Source of the DNA: Bacteroidia bacterium
GTDB taxonomy: Bacteria > Bacteroidota > Bacteroidia > Flavobacteriales > Flavobacteriaceae
Length of the DNA: 5,240 nucleotides
Assembly: GCA_030429325.1 (NCBI GenBank)
Contig: JAUICT010000190.1
Span: forward strand, 1 to 5,240
Direction of reading: 5' to 3'
Under the pieces are notes generated by a model. That model did no database searches. It was not told where the DNA came from and worked only from the letters and a program-made list of their open reading frames with translations. The translations under genes and the position numbers were made by a program. Of the stretch, positions 1 through 5,240 are shown piece by piece. The first letter of the stretch is position 1. Every line of letters begins with the position of its first letter.

Positions 1-1
1 T

Positions 2-880
2 GGTCTCCCTATCTATGACTTTGACCCCTGTTGCTTTTTTGGTATTGGGGTCATAGATGATTTCATGCACAATGGAATCAGGTCTAAGGGTCATGTTCCC
101 TGTTCTTTCTGCAGCAGGTAACGTAGATGAAACGCTGCTAAAATAAGCGCCAAACGGACACCCGCGAACACAACGGTTTCTAAACTGGCAGCGTACACGG
201 CCATCACCTTCAAATTTTTTGTCACTGTTAATGTGGGCCACCCTACCGGCGGTAATCACACGACCTCCAAAATGTTCTGCCACTTTGCCTCTTACGTGGT
301 CTTCAACACAGTTGAGTTCCATCATGGGCTCAAATTGCCCATCGGGCAATTGTGGCAGTCCTAGGTTTTCACCAGAAACCCCGATATAACTTTCAACTTT
401 ATCGTACCAAGGGGCAATATCTTTGTAGCGTACGGGCCAATCCACGGCAATACCTTCATTCTTGTTTGCGGCAAAATCAATGTCGCTCCAACGATAACTA
501 TGGCGTCCCCACATAATGGAACGACCTCCTACGTGATACCCCCGCATCCAATCAAAACGCTTGACCTCATTGTAGGGATGCACCAAATCATTGACAAACC
601 AGTGTCTGGATTCTGCCCTTACCGTATAACCGGTTCTGGCCTGTTTCTCTTGTTGTTTTAGTTCTTCTCTTGTAGGTTGCCCAGCATGGGGAAAATCCCA
701 GGGGTCCTTGTTGGCTGTGGGATAGTCCTCACGGTGTTTTACCATGGGGCCACGCTCCAAGACCAAAGTCTTGAGTCCATTTTCACAAAGCTCCTTGGCA
801 GCCCAACCACCACTGATACCTGTGCCTACCACAATGGCATCATAGGAGTCCTGCTCCTGGTTGTAATAAAATTTACTCAT
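2..880 (-). CDS. GMC-family FAD-dependent sugar/alcohol dehydrogenase, N-terminal 293 residues (runs off left edge)
   Basis: Reading the minus strand from the ATG at 880-878 gives 293 uninterrupted codons to the window edge. An in-frame TAA lies directly before the ATG, so this start is firm. Near the N-terminus is an FAD dinucleotide-binding motif, G19-T-G21-I-S-G24, followed by the acidic ribose-binding position E42 in LVLERG. A second flavin-proximal GMC motif lies at V117-G-G-R-S-I-M-W124. Three cysteines, C231, C237 and C241 (CX5CX3C, followed by PFGA), sit where membrane-linked FAD sugar dehydrogenases of this family have a Cys-rich insert. No signal peptide is visible. In related multi-subunit enzymes a small subunit carries the export signal, so periplasmic location is possible but inferred. 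The family oxidises sugar or alcohol hydroxyls, and some members are glycoside 3-dehydrogenases. The C-terminal substrate domain and catalytic His/Asn pair lie outside the window, so substrate and activity cannot be judged. It is divergent from the plus-strand operon. Confidence 0.92.
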   Translation of the reverse strand, partial: MSKFYYNQEQDSYDAIVVGTGISGGWAAKELCENGLKTLVLERGPMVKHREDYPTANKDPWDFPHAGQPTREELKQQEKQARTGYTVRAESRHWFVNDLVHPYNEVKRFDWMRGYHVGGRSIMWGRHSYRWSDIDFAANKNEGIAVDWPVRYKDIAPWYDKVESYIGVSGENLGLPQLPDGQFEPMMELNCVEDHVRGKVAEHFGGRVITAGRVAHINSDKKFEGDGRVRCQFRNRCVRGCPFGAYFSSVSSTLPAAERTGNMTLRPDSIVHEIIYDPNTKKATGVKVIDRET

Positions 881-901
881 TTATTCGGATTGTTTATTTC
901 C

Positions 902-938
902 TAAATGTATTAATTATTAAATTAATTTTCTACATTTA
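902..938. repeat. 8-bp perfect inverted repeat, TAAATGTA / TACATTTA, 21-bp spacer
   Basis: TAAATGTA at 902-909 and TACATTTA at 931-938 are exact reverse complements and do not extend further on either side. The arms are 29 bp apart centre to centre, close to three helical turns. They could bind a dimeric regulator or be the outward-facing -7 elements of two divergent promoters. In such AT-rich DNA a chance match is also possible. Confidence 0.35.
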
Positions 939-964
939 AACCCTATGTTTATTGAGAATTCGCT

Positions 965-980
965 ACTATAACGTTGTAGT
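965..980. promoter_or_regulatory. Candidate operator palindrome with central CG (LacI-family-like)
   Basis: ACTATAACGTTGTAGT is a 16-bp palindrome with seven of eight base pairs matched; only T969/G976 breaks it. An AACGTT core with a central CG is characteristic of operators of LacI/PurR-type sugar regulators. The site lies 37 bp before the start of the TIM-barrel lipoprotein gene and between divergent sugar-related genes, which is a sensible place for a repressor. No regulator gene is in the window, so this remains a pattern-based suggestion. Confidence 0.35.
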
Positions 981-1016
981 TTTTGTATTCCATGTGAAAT
1001 TTTATTAAAGAATCTT

Positions 1017-2015
1017 ATGAAGAGACATTTTTTTGCCAAGAATGGCACTTTGGCCGTAGTTATGTTTGTATTGTTGGGAACGTTTTCCTGTAAACAAAAT
1101 CAGAAAAAAGAAGAAGCCGACAACCAAGAAGTGGCCCAAGAGGCAATGACAACTACTGACGCCCCCGCTTTTAAAATTTCCTTGGCCCAATGGTCCATGC
1201 ACAAAATGATACGTGAAGAAGGAATGGATCCCTATCGCTTTGCTGAAAAGGCCAAAGAATGGGGCTTTGAAGGATTGGAGTATGTGAGTGGGTTATATTA
1301 TCCAGAACTGGAGAAAGACAACTTTTCTGAAGAAGCCATGAAAAACTTTGTGGAGAAAAGTAAGGCCGAAAGTGAAAAATACGGATTGGAAAACCTGATC
1401 ATTATGATTGACGGCCAAGGGGATTTGGCCGCTGCTGATGAGAAAGAGCGCAAAGAGGCCGTTGAAAACCACTATAAATGGGTAGATGCCGCCGCCGCTT
1501 TGGGCTGTCATTCCATTAGGGTTAACCTTAATGGTCTTATGGAGCCAGATGCATGGACCAAAGCTTCAGTGGATGGGCTTACCCAATTATCTACCTATGC
1601 CAAGGACAAGAACATTAACATTATTGTGGAGAACCATGGAGGGCCCTCATCTAACGCAGCCATGCTGGCGGAGGTAATGAAACAGGTGAACATGGATAAT
1701 TGTGGTACTTTACCCGATTTCGGCAATTTCTGCATCAAAAGGGAAGCAGGGGATTATTACGAATCCAAGTGTTTGGATGAGTATGACAAATATCAAGGAG
1801 TGCGTGAGCTTATGCCTTATGCCAAGGCCGTGAGTGCCAAATCCTACAATTTTGATGAAGAGGGGAATGAAACTGCCATAGACTATGCCGAGATGATTAA
1901 AATAGTTAAGGAAGCTGGTTACTCTGGCTATGTGGGTGTTGAATATGAGGGCAATGAACTAAGTGAGGAGGCAGGTATTTTAGCGACCAAGGAATTGCTG
2001 GAAAAACTGCGATAA
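1017..2015 (+). CDS. Exported lipoprotein, sugar isomerase/epimerase-type TIM barrel (xylose isomerase-like, AP_endonuc_2 fold)
   Basis: The 332-residue product begins with a basic N-terminus and a hydrophobic stretch (residues 11-23) ending at C25. This is a plausible lipoprotein signal, though the lipobox (T-F-S-C) is loose. A charged linker follows to about residue 50. The rest is a TIM barrel of the xylose isomerase-like superfamily: strand 1 at FKISLAQWSMH (52-62), GFEGLEYV (83-90), IIVENHGG with E205 and H207, TLPDFGNF with D234, and a last strand YVGVEYEG with E309. E205, D234 and E309 match three of the four usual metal ligands. The usual His of the v-H-x-K-D motif seems to be S273 (VSAKS). 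Family members isomerise, epimerise or dehydrate sugars and cyclitols, and some act as lyases on 3-keto-glycosides. It is first in the operon and likely acts in the periplasm or on the cell surface. The specific reaction is unknown. Confidence 0.9.
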   Translation: MKRHFFAKNGTLAVVMFVLLGTFSCKQNQKKEEADNQEVAQEAMTTTDAPAFKISLAQWSMHKMIREEGMDPYRFAEKAKEWGFEGLEYVSGLYYPELEKDNFSEEAMKNFVEKSKAESEKYGLENLIIMIDGQGDLAAADEKERKEAVENHYKWVDAAAALGCHSIRVNLNGLMEPDAWTKASVDGLTQLSTYAKDKNINIIVENHGGPSSNAAMLAEVMKQVNMDNCGTLPDFGNFCIKREAGDYYESKCLDEYDKYQGVRELMPYAKAVSAKSYNFDEEGNETAIDYAEMIKIVKEAGYSGYVGVEYEGNELSEEAGILATKELLEKLR

Positions 2016-2041
2016 CCTCTCCGAATATAACAAAAAGAGGT

Positions 2042-2485
2042 ATGAAAGGATTCTTGCAGCAGCTTTTTGATTACAATTTTTACTGCAATAAAAAGTTGAT
2101 CGGGCAGTGCAATTCCATGGAACAGGTTCCAGAGAATTGCACTCGCCTGTTTAGTCATATCCTGAATGCGCATCACATCTGGAACCAAAGGATATTGGGA
2201 AAGCAACCGGACTTTACGGTTTGGCAAGAACAACCTGTGCAAAACTGGGAAGATATCCATTACGATAACCAAAGGACATCCTTTGAGATCATTACCAGTA
2301 TCGATGACCTTAACAAGAGGGTGGAATATGAAAACAGTGAGGGAAGGACTTTTGCCAATGACGTTAAAGATATCCTTTTCCACGTGGTGAACCATTCTAC
2401 CCACCATAGGGGCCAGATTATGATGGATTTGCGTGCATCAGGTATAACCCCTGACCCTCTGGACTATATTTTTTACAAACGATAA
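2042..2485 (+). CDS. DinB-family (DinB/YfiT-like) metalloprotein
   Basis: The 147-residue product has the hallmarks of the DinB four-helix-bundle fold. The N-terminal helix FLQQLFDYNFYCNKKLI (4-20) matches the typical DYN-x-x-NKKL opening. The second helix FSHILNAHHIW (37-47) holds candidate first metal ligands H39, H44 and H45. The late motif HVVNHSTHHRGQI (114-126) supplies the H118-x3-H122 pair and the diagnostic HHRGQ. Length is normal and there is no signal peptide, so it is cytoplasmic. Family members bind a divalent metal and include thiol transferases and isomerases, but most, including this one, have no known reaction. The start is supported by the conserved first helix; the next Met (residue 26) would remove it. 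AGAGG ends only one base before the ATG, too close for a normal ribosome site. The gene lies 26 bp after the TIM-barrel gene and 19 bp before the permease, so it is probably co-transcribed with sugar genes. Confidence 0.88.
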   Translation: MKGFLQQLFDYNFYCNKKLIGQCNSMEQVPENCTRLFSHILNAHHIWNQRILGKQPDFTVWQEQPVQNWEDIHYDNQRTSFEIITSIDDLNKRVEYENSEGRTFANDVKDILFHVVNHSTHHRGQIMMDLRASGITPDPLDYIFYKR

Positions 2486-2504
2486 ACCAAACTAATTGAT
2501 CAAT

Positions 2505-3734
2505 ATGAGTTTTAAGACCAAATTCCAGCTATCCTTTATGATGTTCCTCGAATTTTTTATTTGGGGCGGATGGTTTGTGACCCTCGGGACCTTTCTGGGG
2601 AACAATTTAAATGCAACGGGAGGAGAGATTGCCCAAGCATTTTCAACACAATCGTGGGGGGCCATCATAGCTCCTTTTATTATTGGACTGATAGCTGACC
2701 GATACTTTAACGCTGAACGTATATTGGGGATACTTCACTTGGTTGGAGCTTTTCTCATGTACCAAATGTACCAAGTTGATGATTTTGCTGTATTCTATCC
2801 CTATGTTTTGGGGTATATGATTTTGTACATGCCCACGCTGGCTTTGGTAAACTCCATTTCATTCAACCAAATGAAAGATCCTGCCAAGGAATTTTCCCCC
2901 ATTCGTGTTTTTGGGACCATCGGGTGGATTGTGGCCGGATTGGTCATTAGCTATATTTTCCTGTGGGATTCCCCGGAAAGCATTCAATCCGGAATGTTGA
3001 AGAACACCTTTTTAATGGTGGGGATTGCTTCGGCGATTTTGGGGCTTTTCAGTTTTACCTTGCCCAAGACCCCTCCAAGCGTGGAAAAAGGTGAAAAAGT
3101 AACCATTGCGGATATGCTGGGGTTGGATGCCTTGAAACTTTTGAAGGATAGGAACTTTTTGATATTCTTTGTTTCCTCCGTTTTAATTTGTATTCCATTA
3201 GCCTTCTATTACCAAAACGCAAATCCGTTTCTATCTGAGATAGGAATGGCTAATCCAACAGGGAAAATGACCATTGGGCAAGCCTCTGAGGTTCTGTTTA
3301 TGTTGTTGTTGCCCTATTTCTTCACCAAATTTGGATTCAAGAAAACCATAATTGCAGGGATGTTGGCATGGACCGCTAGGTATTTCCTATTTGCATATGG
3401 TGATGCGGGCAGCTTGGCCTTTATGCTCATCTTGGGGATTGCATTGCACGGAATATGTTATGATTTCTTCTTCGTTTCAGGACAGATTTATACCGACAGC
3501 AAAGCCGGTGAAAAATACAAGAGTGCGGCCCAAGGGTTGATTACCTTGGCCACTTATGGTGTGGGGATGCTTGTAGGGTTCTGGATAGCCGGGCAGATAA
3601 CGGACAACTATCTTATTTCAGAAAACAGCCATGACTGGGCAAGTATCTGGCGCTTTCCTGCTATTTTTGCTTTTGCTGTGGCAATTATCTTTGCCCTGTT
3701 GTTCAAAAATGAAAAAATAGAATACAAAGAGTAA
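2505..3734 (+). CDS. MFS permease, nucleoside:H+ symporter (NupG/XapB-like) family
   Basis: The product is a 409-residue inner-membrane protein with about 12 hydrophobic segments in two halves, joined by a charged loop near residues 187-200 (KTPPSVEKGEK). Family signs are the opening LSFMMFLEFFIWGGWFVTLG (about 9-28), an MFS motif-A-like G61-L-I-A-D65-R66 after the second segment, and R134-V-F-G-T-I-G-W141 at the start of the fifth. These match the nucleoside:H+ symporter group, whose Bacteroidota members often sit in sugar or glycoside loci. The true solute may therefore be a sugar, keto-sugar or nucleoside. A TTG at 2496 is in frame and would add three residues, but the ATG at 2505 starts the usual M-x-F-K-x-x-L sequence and is preferred. 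The gap is 19 bp from the DinB gene and 12 bp to the oxidoreductase. It probably brings the locus substrate into the cytoplasm. Confidence 0.9.
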   Translation: MSFKTKFQLSFMMFLEFFIWGGWFVTLGTFLGNNLNATGGEIAQAFSTQSWGAIIAPFIIGLIADRYFNAERILGILHLVGAFLMYQMYQVDDFAVFYPYVLGYMILYMPTLALVNSISFNQMKDPAKEFSPIRVFGTIGWIVAGLVISYIFLWDSPESIQSGMLKNTFLMVGIASAILGLFSFTLPKTPPSVEKGEKVTIADMLGLDALKLLKDRNFLIFFVSSVLICIPLAFYYQNANPFLSEIGMANPTGKMTIGQASEVLFMLLLPYFFTKFGFKKTIIAGMLAWTARYFLFAYGDAGSLAFMLILGIALHGICYDFFFVSGQIYTDSKAGEKYKSAAQGLITLATYGVGMLVGFWIAGQITDNYLISENSHDWASIWRFPAIFAFAVAIIFALLFKNEKIEYKE

Positions 3735-3746
3735 ATTAATCAAAAC

Positions 3747-4883
3747 ATGCCAAAAAAAATTAGATTAGGAATACTTGGAGGAGGCGGTGATTCCCTTATT
3801 GGGATATTGCACAGGGTAGCTTCTTTCATCAATGATAACTATGAAATTGTGGGGGCGGTCTTCAACCCCAATTTTGAGGACAGTGTGGATTTTGCCAAGG
3901 AAATAGACATTCCTACCAACCGCATCTATAAAGATTTTGACACGTTGGTAGAGGAGGAGCTGAAGCTTCCAGAAGATGAACGTATTCAAGTATGCTCCAT
4001 CCTTACGCCCAACTTCTTGCATTTTCCCATGGCCAAAAAGTTGTTGGAAAACGGTTTTCATGTCATCTGTGAAAAGCCCATGACTACCACTTATGATGAA
4101 GCCATAATCCTTCAAGAAACCTTGACCAAGGCCGGGACTGTTTTTGCGGTTACCCATACCTATACAGGCTACCCCATGGTACGCCAAATGCGGGAGATGA
4201 TCAAGGAGGGTGCCTTGGGAAAAATCCACAAAGTGGATGCACAGTATTACCAAGGCTGGATCAACCCCATCATACACGATAAGGAAAAACGATCTACCGT
4301 TTGGCGTTTAGACCCCAAAAAAGCGGGAATCAGTTCTTGTATGGGAGATATTGGTGTCCATGCCTTTAATATGATTGAGTATACCACCGGACTTCAGGTG
4401 AAATCCTTGTTATGTGATTTCAACTACCTGTACGAAGACAACCAAATGGATGTGGACGGAACCGTCTTGTTACGAATGGGCGAACATGTAAAGGGCCTTG
4501 TTAGGGCAAGCCAAGTGGCCACTGGGGAAGAGAACAACCTTACCATTGCCATTTATGGGGAAAAAGGAGGTTTGCGATGGGAGCAGGAAAACCCCAACTA
4601 TCTCTATAAACTAAACGATCCAGAACCATTACAGGTATTAAAACCCGGGCATGCCTATAATTCAAAACTTTCATTGGATGGCACCAAATTGCCTCCTGGT
4701 CACCCTGAGGGAATTTTTGATGCCATGGCCAATATCTATTTAGGAGTGGCAAGGGCCATACGTGGTGAGGAATACAATAGCGGAGAATTCCCAACTATGA
4801 CCGATGGTGTTCGTGGACTGAATTTCATAGAAAATACCGTAGCTTCACACAAACAAGGTAACATTTGGGTGGACATGGATTGA
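3747..4883 (+). CDS. Gfo/Idh/MocA-family NAD(P)-dependent oxidoreductase
   Basis: The 378-residue product has no signal peptide and should be cytoplasmic. The N-terminal Rossmann domain begins IRLGILGGGGDSLIG (5-19) followed by HR. This variant glycine loop belongs to a subgroup with GGGxxSxIGxxHR instead of the plain GxGxxG. The family motif E109-K110-P111 supplies the conserved lysine. The C-terminal domain carries QGWINP (169-174), WRLDP (186-190) and the catalytic G200-D201-I-G-V-H205. K110, D201 and H205 form the usual catalytic set, so the enzyme looks intact, and its length is normal. Family members oxidise or reduce sugars, cyclitols and keto-sugars with NAD(P). The substrate here is unknown. 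It is last in the operon, 12 bp after the permease, and most likely acts on the imported product. There is no Shine-Dalgarno before the ATG, only an A-rich stretch (AATCAAAAC). Confidence 0.94.
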   Translation: MPKKIRLGILGGGGDSLIGILHRVASFINDNYEIVGAVFNPNFEDSVDFAKEIDIPTNRIYKDFDTLVEEELKLPEDERIQVCSILTPNFLHFPMAKKLLENGFHVICEKPMTTTYDEAIILQETLTKAGTVFAVTHTYTGYPMVRQMREMIKEGALGKIHKVDAQYYQGWINPIIHDKEKRSTVWRLDPKKAGISSCMGDIGVHAFNMIEYTTGLQVKSLLCDFNYLYEDNQMDVDGTVLLRMGEHVKGLVRASQVATGEENNLTIAIYGEKGGLRWEQENPNYLYKLNDPEPLQVLKPGHAYNSKLSLDGTKLPPGHPEGIFDAMANIYLGVARAIRGEEYNSGEFPTMTDGVRGLNFIENTVASHKQGNIWVDMD

Positions 4884-4907
4884 TGCTTCGGCCTAGTAAA
4901 ATAAGAT

Positions 4908-4935
4908 GTAATGGCTACCTTTTGGTGGCCATTAT
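4908..4935. terminator. Bidirectional intrinsic terminator hairpin between convergent genes
   Basis: Arms at 4908-4919 (GTAATGGCTACC) and 4924-4935 (GGTGGCCATTAT) pair over 12 positions, two of them G-U wobbles as RNA, around a TTTT loop. On the plus strand a T-rich run (CTTTTAT, 4936-4942) follows. On the minus strand the flank reads ATCTTATTTTAC, also T-rich. The hairpin lies just past the oxidoreductase stop and includes the TAA (4934-4932) of the convergent ASCH gene, so it can end both transcripts. It marks the end of the four-gene operon. Confidence 0.75.
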
Positions 4936-5240
4936 CTTTTATAGAGCATTTCAAATTGCTCGAATACCACGATCATACTTTCTTTGGGTACTGCACCAAA
5001 TGCTGCAAGTTCCCGTGAATAATAATCCCAATGCGTCTTTTTCCAATAGTCAAGACTTTTGTCGCCTTCGCCTTCCAGTCTGGCATGCTCTTCACGAATA
5101 CTGAAATAGGGCAACAACTTCACGGAAGTAGTGCGAATCACACATTTTGCATTGCCTTTCCAATCGGTCACCACATAAAAATCACCGATTTTAGGTAGTT
5201 TTTCATTCCGAAGCTGTAGACCTTTTAAAGAATGGGATGT
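4932..5240 (-). CDS. ASCH-domain protein, C-terminal 102 residues (start lies beyond right edge)
   Basis: The minus-strand frame is open from the window edge at 5240 to a TAA at 4934-4932. A GTG at 5174 is an internal valine rather than a start, because the conserved domain continues upstream of it. In the 102-residue fragment, LPKIGDFYVV (15-24), GNAKCVIRTTSV (29-40), the acidic E56-G-E-G-D60, SLDYW (62-66) and H70 follow the usual order of the ASCH domain. This is a PUA-like beta-barrel thought to bind RNA or modified nucleosides. About 45 N-terminal residues are probably missing, judged from a usual length near 150. The C-terminus ends in the strand SMIVVFEQFEML. The cellular role is unknown for most members. 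It is convergent with the sugar operon, separated by a shared terminator, and probably unrelated to it. Confidence 0.85.
   Translation of the reverse strand, partial: TSHSLKGLQLRNEKLPKIGDFYVVTDWKGNAKCVIRTTSVKLLPYFSIREEHARLEGEGDKSLDYWKKTHWDYYSRELAAFGAVPKESMIVVFEQFEMLYKR

Larger units (their letters stand above)
881..1016. promoter_or_regulatory. Divergent intergenic promoter region
   Basis: This 136-bp AT-rich spacer separates two divergent genes, so it must hold promoters for both. No clean match to the Bacteroidota sigma consensus (TTTG, about 19 bp, TAnnTTTG) was found on either strand. The nearest -7-like words are TACATTTA at 931-938 on the plus strand and the same word on the minus strand at 909-902, each one base off consensus and without a convincing -33 box. 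TATGTTTA at 944-951 is a further weak candidate. There is no strong Shine-Dalgarno before either start codon, as is common in this phylum. Confidence 0.55.

Noticed and set aside
677..904. Plus-strand 75-codon open frame
   Set aside because: It lies antisense to the well-supported GMC dehydrogenase and shows no family signs of its own.
1928..2407. Minus-strand 159-codon open frame
   Set aside because: It is antisense to the end of the TIM-barrel gene and most of the DinB gene, both with clear motifs; its product shows no recognisable domain.
2496..2504. TTG at 2496 as the permease start
   Set aside because: The ATG nine bases downstream fits the usual N-terminus of the family; TTG starts are uncommon in this phylum.
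3765..4277. Minus-strand 170-codon open frame
   Set aside because: It is the antisense shadow of the Gfo/Idh/MocA gene, whose Rossmann and EKP motifs fix the coding strand.
4865..5104. Plus-strand 79-codon open frame after the oxidoreductase
   Set aside because: It overlaps the oxidoreductase end, crosses the terminator hairpin and runs antisense to the ASCH domain coding sequence.
4932..5174. ASCH gene as a complete 80-residue protein starting at the GTG at 5174
   Set aside because: The frame stays open upstream to the window edge and the upstream residues (LPKIGDFYVV) belong to the conserved domain, so this is a truncated view of a longer gene.
1..5240. Defence system, CRISPR, mobile element or RNA gene
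   Set aside because: No spaced repeats, transposase, integrase, nuclease-effector motifs, tRNA-like cloverleaf or rRNA stretch was seen; the window is filled by metabolic and housekeeping-type genes.

Overview
The window looks like chromosomal DNA of a marine-type flavobacterium (Bacteroidota). The evidence is moderate GC with AT-rich spacers, mostly weak or absent Shine-Dalgarno sequences, a lipoprotein signal with a loose lipobox, and protein families whose wording is typical of Flavobacteriaceae. This assignment is read by eye and not checked by any search.

Layout: (1) positions 2-880, minus strand, hold the N-terminal half of a GMC-family FAD-dependent sugar/alcohol dehydrogenase that runs off the left edge. 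(2) Positions 881-1016 are an AT-rich divergent intergenic region with a LacI-operator-like palindrome and an 8-bp inverted repeat. (3) Positions 1017-4883, plus strand, form a tight four-gene unit with gaps of 26, 19 and 12 bp: an exported lipoprotein with a sugar isomerase/epimerase-type TIM barrel, a DinB-fold metalloprotein, a nucleoside:H+ symporter-type MFS permease, and a cytoplasmic Gfo/Idh/MocA NAD(P)-dependent oxidoreductase. (4) A hairpin at 4908-4935 looks like a bidirectional terminator. (5) Positions 4932-5240, minus strand, hold the C-terminal part of an ASCH-domain protein whose start lies beyond the right edge.

Taken together, the GMC dehydrogenase, TIM-barrel protein, permease and Gfo/Idh/MocA enzyme look like a small sugar (or cyclitol/glycoside) catabolic locus. 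The combination resembles the oxidative, keto-sugar route of glycoside breakdown: oxidation of a ring hydroxyl (often C3), lyase or isomerase chemistry by a TIM-barrel protein, uptake, and a second redox step in the cytoplasm. The substrate cannot be read from this sequence. The DinB-family gene inside the unit and the apparent loss of a metal-ligand His in the TIM barrel are the least expected points. No RNA gene, CRISPR array, insertion sequence or phage feature was seen.
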